Positions 25,997-35,702 of a stretch of DNA of 64,000 nt are shown here, in pieces (position 1 is the stretch's first letter; the number at the start of each line of letters is the position of its first letter). The stretch is taken from positions 248,001 through 312,000 of the forward strand of contig CAMBIX010000001.1 of assembly GCA_945867815.1 (NCBI GenBank), written 5' to 3'. The DNA is from an uncultured Veillonellaceae bacterium (GTDB lineage: Bacteria; Bacillota; Negativicutes; Veillonellales; Veillonellaceae). Under the pieces are notes generated by a model, which worked only from the letters and a program-made list of their open reading frames with translations, was not told the origin of the DNA and ran no database searches. Position numbers and translations under genes: made by a program.

Positions 25997-26671
25997 TCAT
26001 AGCAAACCATCAACAGCTACATTTAAAAGAATATCTTCTGGCGAGTGACACATATAATCTGGTTTAGCTGCTTCTAATTCTTCAGGAAAACCATAGCCAT
26101 AGGTAACTGCTAAGGCACGACACTGTAAACGTTTAGCCGCTTCAATATCATATTTTCTATCTCCCACCATATAATAGCGAGTAATCTTCTTTTTACCACC
26201 ATCAGTCATAGCTTGAAAGGCATTCAAAGCCGATTGCAAGATATCATATTTTTCAACAACACCTTCCTTAGGATGGGCGCCTTTAATGATATCAATCATA
26301 GGTGCGAGGTCATAATGTTTTAAAATCTCAATAGCTTCCACTTCGGGTTTAGCCGTAGCTACACCTATATAGGCCTTCCCTTGTCTAAAAGAAGAAAGCA
26401 TTTCTTTAATATGGGGATAGGGTTCGTTTTCAAACATCCCCTTACTAATATATCGTTCATGGAAGAAAGAATAGGTTTCATCAGCTTCCTGATCCGTCAT
26501 ATGACAATGTTCTTTAAAGGAGTGTAATAAAGGTGGTCCAATAAATAACTGCAAGGTCTTTTCATCAGGAATCGGATGATGTGTCTTTTCTAAAGCATAT
26601 TTTACAGAGTTTAAAATACCTGGTTTGGAATCAGTTAAAGTACCATCTAAATCAAATAATACAGCTATCAT
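25997..26671 (-). CDS. HAD family phosphatase (phosphoglycolate phosphatase-like)
   Basis: A 224-residue haloacid-dehalogenase hydrolase. Motif I is FDLDGTLTDS (Asp7 nucleophile, Asp9 acid/base). Motif II is VATAKPE and motif III/IV is the Lys followed by MVGDRKYDIEAAK. The small helical cap between motifs I and II is the Gph/PGM type. The ATG at 26671 overlaps the sufU stop as ATGA, so translation is probably coupled and the gene ends the suf operon. The substrate is unknown; phosphoglycolate or a small sugar phosphate is a guess from the family. Confidence 0.88.
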   Translation of the reverse strand: MIAVLFDLDGTLTDSKPGILNSVKYALEKTHHPIPDEKTLQLFIGPPLLHSFKEHCHMTDQEADETYSFFHERYISKGMFENEPYPHIKEMLSSFRQGKAYIGVATAKPEVEAIEILKHYDLAPMIDIIKGAHPKEGVVEKYDILQSALNAFQAMTDGGKKKITRYYMVGDRKYDIEAAKRLQCRALAVTYGYGFPEELEAAKPDYMCHSPEDILLNVAVDGLL

Positions 26672-27111
26672 TGTTCCTTTTGTTCTTCTTTTACTAGTGC
26701 TTCTTGTAAGGTATGCCAAGCAAGTACAGCACATTTTACACGTGCCGGCATATTGGATATATTTTTAAGAGCAATGGCGTCTTCTAATTCTTCTAATTTG
26801 TCATCATCAGTAACTTCTTTTTTAATCATTCCTAAAAAGAGATTAACTAGCCGCAAGGCTTCTTTAATCGGCTTACCTATTATAATATCTAACATCATAG
26901 AAGCAGATGCCTGACTAATAGCACAACCACTACCAGTATAAGCTGCATCTTTTATTACGCCATCTTTAACATCAATTTCAAGGGTTAAGTCATCACCACA
27001 ACTAGGGTTATGACCGTGTTCTGATGTAGTCGCTTCGGCTAATTTATGCTTATACGTTTTATCTGCATTATGTTCTAAAATCAGTTCCGTATATAACTGA
27101 TCCATTTCCAT
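26668..27111 (-). CDS. sufU: SufU-type Fe-S assembly / sulfur-transfer protein
   Basis: A 147-residue IscU-like protein. In Gram-positive SUF systems it takes sulfur from SufS via a zinc-bound cysteine. The three conserved cysteines are Cys38 (NPSCGD, with Asp40), Cys63 (GSGCAIS) and Cys127 (RVKCAVL). The 18-20 residue insertion between the second and third cysteines separates SufU from IscU. GGAGGA lies seven bases before the ATG. Gene order C-B-D-S-U supports the assignment. Confidence 0.94.
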   Translation of the reverse strand: MEMDQLYTELILEHNADKTYKHKLAEATTSEHGHNPSCGDDLTLEIDVKDGVIKDAAYTGSGCAISQASASMMLDIIIGKPIKEALRLVNLFLGMIKKEVTDDDKLEELEDAIALKNISNMPARVKCAVLAWHTLQEALVKEEQKEQ

Positions 27112-27162
27112 AACTAATTCCTCCCCAATTCAACTCGTTCTAGTACCTACTGAATCGATTTT

Positions 27163-28392
27163 TTAATCATTAAAGCCCATAGTTGGACGTACATGCTTTA
27201 AGGCCTCTAAGAACGCATCTAAGTCTTCTTTACGAGTATATACATACATACTTAAGCGGCAAGACGCTGGTACCTCATAATAAGCACCTAAAGGCTGAGC
27301 ACAATGATGCCCAGACCGACAGCAAACGCCATAAGAATCCAAAATCTGAGCTACATCATGAGGATGTACATCATCAATGGTAAAGGCAATAACGCCATGC
27401 TTTTCATTTGGATCATGAGAACCTAATACATGGACATGAGGCATAGCAATAATCTTAGGTAACACATAGGAAATAAGTTCATGTTCATAAGCCTGAATCT
27501 GATCCATACCAAATTCTTCCAAATAATGAATGGCTGCTTCTAAAGTAACAGCACCATGTGCATTTGGTGTGCCTGCTTCAAACTTGTAAGGGATTTCATT
27601 GAAAGTCGTGGTCTGTTCCTGTACGTATTCAATCATATCGCCACCTAACAAGAAAGGCGGCATTTCTTCTAGGAATTGACGTTTCGCATACATAACGCCA
27701 ATTCCTTGTGAAGCACACATTTTATGACCAGAGAAAACAAAAAAATCACAATCTAAAGCCTGTACATCAATCTTCTGATGCGGTGTAGATTGAGCGCCAT
27801 CAAGTACCACCGTAGCCCCTACTGCATGGCCTCTTTTAATAAGTTCCTCTACAGGGAATGACATACCTAGGACGTTACTTACATGGGCAAAGGCTAAAAT
27901 CTTAGTATGTTCATCAATTTTATCCATTTCACCTGGCAATAAATGGCCATAATCATCTAAGTACATATATTCCAAGGTAGCACCCGTCACTTGACATACA
28001 TGCTGCCACGTAACTAAGTTGGCATGATGTTCAGCAACAGTGATAACAATTTTATCACCTTTTTTTACGTGATGCATACCATAGCTATTAGCAATTAGAT
28101 TTAAAGATTCTGTTGTATTACGAGTAAATACAATTTCTTCCCTATGAGCCGCGTTAATAAACTTTTGCACCGTATCGCGTGCCCCTTCATAAGCTTTAGA
28201 GGCTTCAATAGCCAATACATGAGCCCCACGATGAGGATTCCCATTGCTATGCTTAATATAATCATTAACCGTATCTAATACTTGTTGCGGCATCTGTGTG
28301 GTAGCCCCACTATCTAAATAGACCAAACGATGACCATGATGCTGTCTTTGTAATATAGGAAAATCTTTATAAGCTTCTTTTATATCTCTCAT
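27163..28392 (-). CDS. sufS: Cysteine desulfurase SufS
   Basis: A PLP enzyme that liberates sulfur from cysteine as a persulfide for Fe-S assembly. The PLP lysine is Lys224 in FSGHKMCASQG. The persulfide-forming cysteine is Cys364 in CRSGHHCAQPL, which matches the SufS (group II) motif rather than IscS. The start at 28392 has AAGGAGG about six bases upstream and gives MRDIKEAYKDFP, 409 residues. A longer open frame to 28488 covers the sufD-sufS gap without a ribosome site. SufU, encoded next, is the expected sulfur acceptor. Confidence 0.96.
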   Translation of the reverse strand: MRDIKEAYKDFPILQRQHHGHRLVYLDSGATTQMPQQVLDTVNDYIKHSNGNPHRGAHVLAIEASKAYEGARDTVQKFINAAHREEIVFTRNTTESLNLIANSYGMHHVKKGDKIVITVAEHHANLVTWQHVCQVTGATLEYMYLDDYGHLLPGEMDKIDEHTKILAFAHVSNVLGMSFPVEELIKRGHAVGATVVLDGAQSTPHQKIDVQALDCDFFVFSGHKMCASQGIGVMYAKRQFLEEMPPFLLGGDMIEYVQEQTTTFNEIPYKFEAGTPNAHGAVTLEAAIHYLEEFGMDQIQAYEHELISYVLPKIIAMPHVHVLGSHDPNEKHGVIAFTIDDVHPHDVAQILDSYGVCCRSGHHCAQPLGAYYEVPASCRLSMYVYTRKEDLDAFLEALKHVRPTMGFND

Positions 28393-28492
28393 ATCTATCC
28401 TCCTTATCAACTTACAATAGATAGAATGGATAACGCGTATATAAGCTATCCCTATATACGCGTTACTAATATCTGCTAAAACAGACAATATG

Positions 28493-29548
28493 TTAAATTT
28501 TAGCTCGTACAGCTGCTAACGCTTCTTCTTCCAAATCTTCTTTACCAATTCGGTCAATTAATGGGCGGAGCATAGATTCAACAATAATATGCTTGGCTTC
28601 ATTTTCACTAAAGCCACGGCTCATTAAATAGAAAAGCTTACTCTTATCTAATTGCCCTGCACTGGCTGCATGATTACCAACGACATTATCTTCCTTGCAC
28701 AGTAATAAAGGTAAGGAATTGGAATGCACATTTGGCGTTAACAACATACATGTATCTTCTTCAGCCCCTTCAGCAGCAGAACAGCCACGTAAGAAGTCAA
28801 TAGTACCTCTAAAGGTCTTTTTAGAGTGACCATTCAAAGCGCCTAAGGCATGTAAATCACAGTTACTACGCTTACCCCGATGGGTCATTAAGGCAGAAAT
28901 ATCAAATTTCTGTTCTTTGTCGCCCATATAGGCAATGTCTTGTACAAAATTACAATCGGCCCCATCTAAATCTTCTTGATAATTTAGAATGTTATCATTA
29001 CCACCTAATTCCAGACTCATATAGGTAACTTGGCTCTTGTCAGCTAATTTTGTATATCTGTGTTCAATTTGTTGAATGGATTCACCCAAAAGTTGTACTT
29101 TTTTAATAGATACTTTGGCGTTATCTTGAGCATTAACTTCTGTTAATAAATTAAGATGTCCCTTATTAGCGGTTCCCTTTAGTACATATAAAAGTTCTAA
29201 GGATGCGCCTTTTTCTGCTTCAATAAAGACACGTGTCTTATCCCCAAGACTCATAGTCTGTACATCAAAGACGATTTCTACCTTTTCCGTCTGCCCTTCA
29301 GGTACTAGAATATGAAAACCAGCTGTATAATGCTTAGCTACTTCTTCAAGAGCTGTCTTATTAGCCCCCTCATAGTCAGCTTTCATTAGGTCATTTGTCT
29401 TTAAAGGTGAAACAACACCTTCATCAGCATATACAGTAATCTTAGCAGCTTCCATACCTTCTTGAATACTATCTTCAGTATGGTTCATGCCTAACCAACG
29501 GAATGTAGGTCTAGGCAATTCATTAAATAACAATGTATTATTATCCAT
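28493..29548 (-). CDS. sufD: Fe-S cluster assembly protein SufD
   Basis: A 351-residue scaffold subunit of the SufBCD complex with a right-handed beta-helix core. The C-terminal helical segment FYLMSRGFSENEAKHIIVESMLRPLIDRI is the SufC-binding region shared with SufB. His near ANVHSNSLPLLLCKEDNVVGNHAASAGQLD is the conserved SufD histidine environment. GGAGGG precedes the ATG. It lies between sufB (10 bases upstream) and sufS in a tight operon. Confidence 0.95.
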   Translation of the reverse strand: MDNNTLLFNELPRPTFRWLGMNHTEDSIQEGMEAAKITVYADEGVVSPLKTNDLMKADYEGANKTALEEVAKHYTAGFHILVPEGQTEKVEIVFDVQTMSLGDKTRVFIEAEKGASLELLYVLKGTANKGHLNLLTEVNAQDNAKVSIKKVQLLGESIQQIEHRYTKLADKSQVTYMSLELGGNDNILNYQEDLDGADCNFVQDIAYMGDKEQKFDISALMTHRGKRSNCDLHALGALNGHSKKTFRGTIDFLRGCSAAEGAEEDTCMLLTPNVHSNSLPLLLCKEDNVVGNHAASAGQLDKSKLFYLMSRGFSENEAKHIIVESMLRPLIDRIGKEDLEEEALAAVRAKI

Positions 29549-29557
29549 AATGCCCTC

Positions 29558-30970
29558 CTATCCGATGGATCCTTCTAATTCTAAGGAAATCAAATTATTC
29601 ATTTCAACAGCATATTCTAATGGTAATTCTTTAGAAATTGGTTCTACAAAACCACGAACTAACATGGCACGTGCTTCTTCTTCGCTAATACCACGAGTCA
29701 TTAAGTAGAAAATAGCTTCATCGGAAATACGTCCAATCTTAGCTTCATGGCCTAAATCCACATTATCATTATCTACCTTAATCGATGGAATAGTATCTGA
29801 CTGTGAAATTTCATCGAGCATCAAAGATTCACAAGATACCGTTGATTTAGCATGGTCTGCATTCTTTTCAATATTAACCATGCCCCTATAAATAGCAGCC
29901 CCACCGCTCTTTGAAATGGATTTCGTATTTACATTACTTGTTGTATACGGTGCTGCATGTACTACTCCAGAACCCGTATCTAAGAACTGTCCTTCACCAG
30001 CAAAAGTAACCCCAGTAAATTCACAGTGAGCCCCTTCGCCACGAAGAATACTCGTTGGATATAAACAAGATACATGAGACCCAAAAGAGCCACTAACCCA
30101 TTCAATGGTACCATTTTTATCAACAAGAGCCCGTTTCGTATTCATGTTATACATGTTTTTAGACCAGTTTTCAATCGTTGAATAGCGAAGGCGGGCATTT
30201 TCTTTTACAAATAATTCAACAGCCCCTGCATGCAAGTTAGCTACATTGTACTTAGGCGCCGAGCATCCTTCGATAAAGTGAACACTAGCACCCTTTTCAA
30301 CGATAATCATGGTATGTTCAAATTGGCCAGCCCCTGGCGCATTTAAACGGAAATAGGATTGCAAAGGAATATCAACTTGTACACCTTCTGGAATATACAC
30401 GAAGGAACCACTAGACCAAACCGCGCCATGTAAGGCAGCAAATTTATGGTCAGTCGGTTTAATCAAAGTCATCCAATATTGGTGCACAATATCTTCATAT
30501 TCATTCAAGGCTGTTTCCATATCCATGTAAACAACACCTTGCTTTTTTAAATCTTCCTGTAAGCTGTGATAAACCATTTCAGAGTCATACTGGGCACCTA
30601 CACCAGCTAGCGTCGTCTTTTCTGCTTCTGGAATACCTAAACGATCAAACGTATCCTTAATATCTTCTGGTACTTCATCCCAGCTACCCTTCATATCCGT
30701 CTTTGGCTTAACATAGGTTACAATATTATCCATATGAAGGCCACTAATATCGGGTACCCAATTAGGAATATCTAATTGATTATATATTTCTAGGGATTTT
30801 AGACGTGCTTCTAACATCCATTTTGGTTCATTCTTATTTTCCCAAATTTCACGAATAACATCTTCTGTAAGACCAGCATCTGATTTATAGGAATATTCAA
30901 AGTCATTCTTAATATCATAGACTCCGCGATCCACATCAGCAATTTGAGATTTTTTAAGCTTTTCTGCCAT
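29558..30970 (-). CDS. sufB: Fe-S cluster assembly protein SufB
   Basis: A 470-residue scaffold on which the nascent Fe-S cluster forms. Typical segments are WSSGSFVYIPEGVQVDIPLQSYFR, FIEGCSAPKYN with a candidate ligand Cys, and the C-terminal KIGRISDEAIFYLMTRGISEEEARAMLVRGF for SufC contact. AAGGAGG lies seven bases before the ATG. It is 12 bases after sufC and 9 bases before sufD, as in compact SUF operons. Confidence 0.97.
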   Translation of the reverse strand: MAEKLKKSQIADVDRGVYDIKNDFEYSYKSDAGLTEDVIREIWENKNEPKWMLEARLKSLEIYNQLDIPNWVPDISGLHMDNIVTYVKPKTDMKGSWDEVPEDIKDTFDRLGIPEAEKTTLAGVGAQYDSEMVYHSLQEDLKKQGVVYMDMETALNEYEDIVHQYWMTLIKPTDHKFAALHGAVWSSGSFVYIPEGVQVDIPLQSYFRLNAPGAGQFEHTMIIVEKGASVHFIEGCSAPKYNVANLHAGAVELFVKENARLRYSTIENWSKNMYNMNTKRALVDKNGTIEWVSGSFGSHVSCLYPTSILRGEGAHCEFTGVTFAGEGQFLDTGSGVVHAAPYTTSNVNTKSISKSGGAAIYRGMVNIEKNADHAKSTVSCESLMLDEISQSDTIPSIKVDNDNVDLGHEAKIGRISDEAIFYLMTRGISEEEARAMLVRGFVEPISKELPLEYAVEMNNLISLELEGSIG

Positions 30971-30982
30971 ATAAAAGCCTCC

Positions 30983-31729
30983 TTATGCCAACGTCTTATA
31001 GGCATCATAGCCATTTTGTTCAATTTCATTAACTAAGGATGCATCCCCAGTCTTAACAATCTTACCGTTAATTAAGATATGTACAAAATCTGGTTTTAAG
31101 TTTTGTAAAATTGAATTATGATGAGTAATAATCAATACGGAGTTATTTTCATTATGAAAACGGGATACCCCTTCAGATACTATGCGAACAGCATCAACAT
31201 CAAGGCCAGAATCTGTTTCATCAAGAATAGCTAACTTAGGATCCAAAATAGACATTTGAAGAATTTCATTTTTCTTCCGTTCGCCACCACTGAAACCTTC
31301 ATTAACATAACGTTGTGCATAAGAGGTATCAAAAGATAGTTCATCCATCTTAGCCTTTAATTCTCGCTTAAAAGCTAAGGCACGAATCTGTTTACCTATT
31401 ACCATAGACTTAGCTGTTCGAATAAAGTTTTCTACCGTAATCCCTGGGATAGAAATAGGACTTTGGAAGGACATAAAAATGCCTGCCTTTCCCCGATCAT
31501 TAACAGCCTTATCCGTAATATCTTGTCCATCAAACCAAACATTACCTTTTGTTACTGTATATTGAGGGTTACCCATAATGGCATTGGCTAACGTTGACTT
31601 ACCAGCCCCATTAGTCCCCATAACTACATGGATTTCACCCTTATTAATTGTCAAATTAATACCTTTTAATATTTCCTTCTCATCTACGGATACGTGTAGA
31701 TCGCTCACTTGCAGCAGTTTATCTCCCAC
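30983..31729 (-). CDS. sufC: Fe-S cluster assembly ATPase SufC
   Basis: A 248-residue ABC-type soluble ATPase that drives conformational change of SufBD. Walker A is GTNGAGKST near residue 38, the signature is GFSGGERKKNEI and Walker B is LAILDETDSGLD, all SufC-specific. It starts with GTG, preceded by GAAGGAG about ten bases upstream. It is the first gene of the suf operon. The 245-base leader contains a palindrome and a strong hairpin, so attenuation or repression is likely. Confidence 0.97.
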   Translation of the reverse strand: MGDKLLQVSDLHVSVDEKEILKGINLTINKGEIHVVMGTNGAGKSTLANAIMGNPQYTVTKGNVWFDGQDITDKAVNDRGKAGIFMSFQSPISIPGITVENFIRTAKSMVIGKQIRALAFKRELKAKMDELSFDTSYAQRYVNEGFSGGERKKNEILQMSILDPKLAILDETDSGLDVDAVRIVSEGVSRFHNENNSVLIITHHNSILQNLKPDFVHILINGKIVKTGDASLVNEIEQNGYDAYKTLA

Positions 31730-31793
31730 TGTGTCGTCACTCCTTCAATCATTCTATCACTTTGTTTTATCACTCTAAGGGCTCGCTAAAGAA

Positions 31794-31832
31794 AAAGCGG
31801 CATTCCACCAAGTGAAATACCGCTCTTATGTA
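31794..31832 (-). terminator. Strong hairpin terminator in the lysA-sufC interval
   Basis: On the minus strand GCGGTATTTCAC and GTGGAATGCCGC form 12 bp with two wobbles and a TTG loop, followed by TTTTTCTTT. It can end lysA transcripts. It also lies about 60 bases downstream of the candidate suf promoter at 31889-31917, so it could act as a suf attenuator. Confidence 0.85.
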
Positions 31833-31862
31833 TTGCATCGCGTCGCCACTTTGGCATAGCTA

Positions 31863-31917
31863 TTATAGATAATCTATATCTATAACGTATTATACAATCT
31901 ATTCTCGACAGACGCAA
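31863..31917 (-). promoter_or_regulatory. Candidate suf promoter and 23-bp palindromic operator
   Basis: On the minus strand TTGCGT (31912-31917), a 17-bp spacer and TATAAT (31889-31894) form a good promoter. Just downstream, TTATAGATA-N5-TATCTATAA (31863-31885) is a perfect AT-rich palindrome over the start region. Its form recalls Fur/PerR-type sites, but the regulator is unproven. A second, weaker TAGAAT near sufC may be an alternative promoter beyond the terminator. Confidence 0.55.
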
Positions 31918-31973
31918 GGTTAATTTCTACTATTTTACTATGAATTTGACAATTCTTATAAATACTGGCTTTT

Positions 31974-33230
31974 TTATAATTTTGAAAAGTCCAACGTTGC
32001 AAATAAATCATCCAATGTCTCTGCTCGACGAATCTGTTCTACGCTGCCGTCTGCATGTAATAATAACTCTGCTGATCGTAGTTTACCATTATAATTAAAC
32101 CCCATGGCGTGACCATGAGCACCAGCATCATGAATAACGATACGGTCACCAATATCAATCTTAGGCAATTTGCGGTCAATAGCGAACTTATCGTTATTTT
32201 CGCAAAGAGACCCTGTTACATCATATACATGATCTTTTGGCGCATTTTCTTTACCCATAACCGTAATATGATGATAGGCACCATATAAAGCAGGACGCAT
32301 TAAATTAGCCATACAAGCATCTAGACCAATATAATGTTTATAAATATTCTTTTCATGAATAGCCGTCGCTACTAGATAGCCATAAGGGCCAGTAACCATA
32401 CGACCACATTCAAAAGCCAAGGAAATAGGACTGTGTCCCTTGCTAATTAAGATTTCTTCATATTCTTTACGAATACCAGCACTTAAAGCTTCAAAATCAA
32501 CAGGTGTATCTTCTGGTTTATAAGCAACCCCAATGCCACCGCCTAAATCCATAAAGGAAATTTCAATACCTGTCTTAGCCTTAATATCCTGCGCCATATT
32601 AAACATAATACGAGCCGTACCAATTAAGCCTTTAATATCTAACTCATTGGAAACAACCATAGTGTGTAAACCGAACTTTTTTACACCATGATTCTTACAA
32701 TAATTAATAGCCTCAATAATTTGGTCATGCATCATGCCATACTTAGCTTCTTCTGGTAAGCCAATGATATCATTACCGCCCTCTTTTAAAGACCCTGGAT
32801 TATAACGGAAGCATAAGGTTTCTGGCAACTTACCTAAATTCTCTTCAATATAGGCAATATGGGTAATATCATCTAAATTAATAATAGCCCCTAGCTCCAT
32901 AGCCTTCTTATATTCTACATAAGGCGTATCATTAGATGAAAACATAATGGATTCACCCGATAGCCCTACCTTTTCACAGAGAACCAGTTCAGCCAAAGAA
33001 GAACAGTCCGCACCAACGCCTTCCTTCTTTAATAATTTCATAATATATGGATTAGGCGTCGCCTTAACAGCAAAATATTCTCTAAAATTAGGTGCCCAAC
33101 TAAAAGCCTTTAAAAAACGACGAATATTTTTAACAATACCTGCTTCATCATAAATATGAAACGGTGTTGGATACTTTTTAATAATTTTTTCTAATTGCTC
33201 TTTTGTAAATGGTACTTTCTTTTCGTTCAT
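31974..33230 (-). CDS. lysA: Diaminopimelate decarboxylase-like PLP enzyme
   Basis: A 418-residue fold-type III decarboxylase that makes lysine from meso-diaminopimelate. The PLP lysine is Lys56 in YFAVKATPNP. DLGGGIGVAY and ECGRMVTGPYGYLV bind phosphate and cofactor. GSLCENNDKFAIDRKLP carries the catalytic Cys and GAHGHAMGFNYNGKLRSAE closes the site, matching LysA more than ornithine or carboxynorspermidine decarboxylases. The ATG is preceded by a modest GGAG. It forms a single-gene unit between groESL and suf. Related lysine/ornithine decarboxylase activity cannot be excluded from sequence alone. Confidence 0.85.
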   Translation of the reverse strand: MNEKKVPFTKEQLEKIIKKYPTPFHIYDEAGIVKNIRRFLKAFSWAPNFREYFAVKATPNPYIMKLLKKEGVGADCSSLAELVLCEKVGLSGESIMFSSNDTPYVEYKKAMELGAIINLDDITHIAYIEENLGKLPETLCFRYNPGSLKEGGNDIIGLPEEAKYGMMHDQIIEAINYCKNHGVKKFGLHTMVVSNELDIKGLIGTARIMFNMAQDIKAKTGIEISFMDLGGGIGVAYKPEDTPVDFEALSAGIRKEYEEILISKGHSPISLAFECGRMVTGPYGYLVATAIHEKNIYKHYIGLDACMANLMRPALYGAYHHITVMGKENAPKDHVYDVTGSLCENNDKFAIDRKLPKIDIGDRIVIHDAGAHGHAMGFNYNGKLRSAELLLHADGSVEQIRRAETLDDLFATLDFSKL

Positions 33231-33365
33231 AAGCTCTCCTTTATCTCGACAATATATTTTTTATTATACCGAATATATACCTAGCCCGCAAGCAAGCACT
33301 CAGTATTATTCTGTATTAAGCACTATATTACAAGTAAAGAAGCGAGATAATTATTCTGTATCTAA

Positions 33366-33463
33366 TCTTAGCAGAATGTCACGAAGCACCTTGTGCTTCT
33401 CGTAGGCTACTACGCTAGTCAGGAGCCCTAGAGAACGTACAAGGTGCTTCTGTAGATCAAAAT
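33366..33463. repeat. Hairpin repeat h1 (tandem unit 1 behind groEL)
   Basis: A 98-bp unit starting TCTTAGCAGAATGTCACGAAGC. Arms GAAGCACCTTGT (33383-33394) and ACAAGGTGCTTC (33439-33450) are perfect. An inner CTC/GAG and GGCT/AGCC stem holds the 15-nt loop ACTACGCTAGTCAGG. No T-tract follows on either strand. The next unit repeats the layout with a different stem. Confidence 0.8.
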
Positions 33464-33560
33464 TCTTAGCACTATGTCACGAAGCGTCTGAAGATTCTTG
33501 AAGGCGACTTGCGAAGAACGGAGCCCTGAAAGAACTTCAGACGCTTCCGTACTCTGGATT
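33464..33560. repeat. Hairpin repeat h2 (tandem unit 2 behind groEL)
   Basis: The unit starts TCTTAGCACTATGTCACGAAGC, 98 bases after h1. Arms GAAGCGTCTGAAG (33481-33493) and CTTCAGACGCTTC (33535-33547) are perfect, but differ from h1 by paired changes. An inner GGC/GCC stem holds a loop containing ACTTGCGAAGAACGG. The shared flank and kept pairing argue for a selected structure. Confidence 0.8.
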
Positions 33561-33561
33561 A

Positions 33562-33600
33562 TAAAAAAAAGGACAAACAGCTAACGCCATTTGTCCTTTC
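33562..33600 (-). terminator. groESL terminator
   Basis: On the minus strand AAAGGACAAA and TTTGTCCTTT pair around a 12-nt loop, followed by a run of eight T in total. It is placed just after groEL. The rest of 33231-33635 holds only the two hairpin repeats and an AT-rich lysA upstream region. Confidence 0.85.
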
Positions 33601-33635
33601 GTATTTTAAATTATGTAGCTAAATGAGCTAGCTGA

Positions 33636-35291
<1,656 letters not shown>

Positions 35292-35294
35292 CTA

Positions 35295-35576
35295 TTAAAG
35301 AATTGCTAAAATATCGCGTTCACTAACGATAAGATGATCAACACCGTCAAGTTTCACTTCTGTACCAGCATATTTGGAGAACATAACTTTATCTCCTACT
35401 TTTACTTCTGGAGCTACACGCTGACCATTATCATAAATCTTACCAGCACCAACAGCGACTACTTCACCTTCAGAAGGTTTTTCTTTAGCTGTATCTGGAA
35501 GGAAAATACCACTTTTCGTCTTTTCTTCTTTTTCTAATACACGAATAATAACACGATCGCCTAATGGTTTCATCAT
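35295..35576 (-). CDS. groES: Co-chaperonin GroES (Hsp10)
   Basis: A 93-residue lid subunit for Gro[14 protein letters not shown]-like [19 protein letters not shown] at the N-terminus and the mobile loop [17 protein letters not shown] are typical, as is [25 protein letters not shown] at the end. Two adjacent ATG codons exist; AAAGGAG favours the first. It starts the groESL operon. Confidence 0.99.
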   Translation of the reverse strand: MMKPLGDRVIIRVLEKEEKTKSGIFLPDTAKEKPSEGEVVAVGAGKIYDNGQRVAPEVKVGDKVMFSKYAGTEVKLDGVDHLIVSERDILAIL

Positions 35577-35612
35577 TATAGATCTCTCCTTTGATTAACA
35601 TGTTTGGTATTA

Positions 35613-35639
35613 TTAGCACTCACACGACCTGAGTGCTAA
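35613..35639. promoter_or_regulatory. CIRCE operator of groESL
   Basis: TTAGCACTC-N9-GAGTGCTAA is a perfect CIRCE inverted repeat, the binding site of the heat-shock repressor HrcA. It lies just downstream of the groESL start point, so it blocks transcription at normal temperature. Confidence 0.97.
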
Positions 35640-35650
35640 CTACAAGTATT

Positions 35651-35678
35651 ATTATATCCAAATTTAGAATAAATGCAA
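35651..35678 (-). promoter_or_regulatory. groESL promoter
   Basis: On the minus strand TTGCAT (35673-35678), a 16-bp spacer and TATAAT (35651-35656) precede the CIRCE element. Confidence 0.75.
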
Positions 35679-35702
35679 GTCTATTTTGACTTTTTGACTA
35701 AA

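Noticed and set aside
31974-33230. Carboxynorspermidine decarboxylase (nspC) as the identity of this PLP enzyme
   Set aside because: The GSLCENNDKFA and GAHGHAMGFNYNGKLRSAE blocks fit diaminopimelate decarboxylase better.
33366-33560. Reading the two hairpins behind groEL as the groESL terminator
   Set aside because: A separate hairpin with eight T residues lies closer to groEL, and these two lack T-tracts on both strands.
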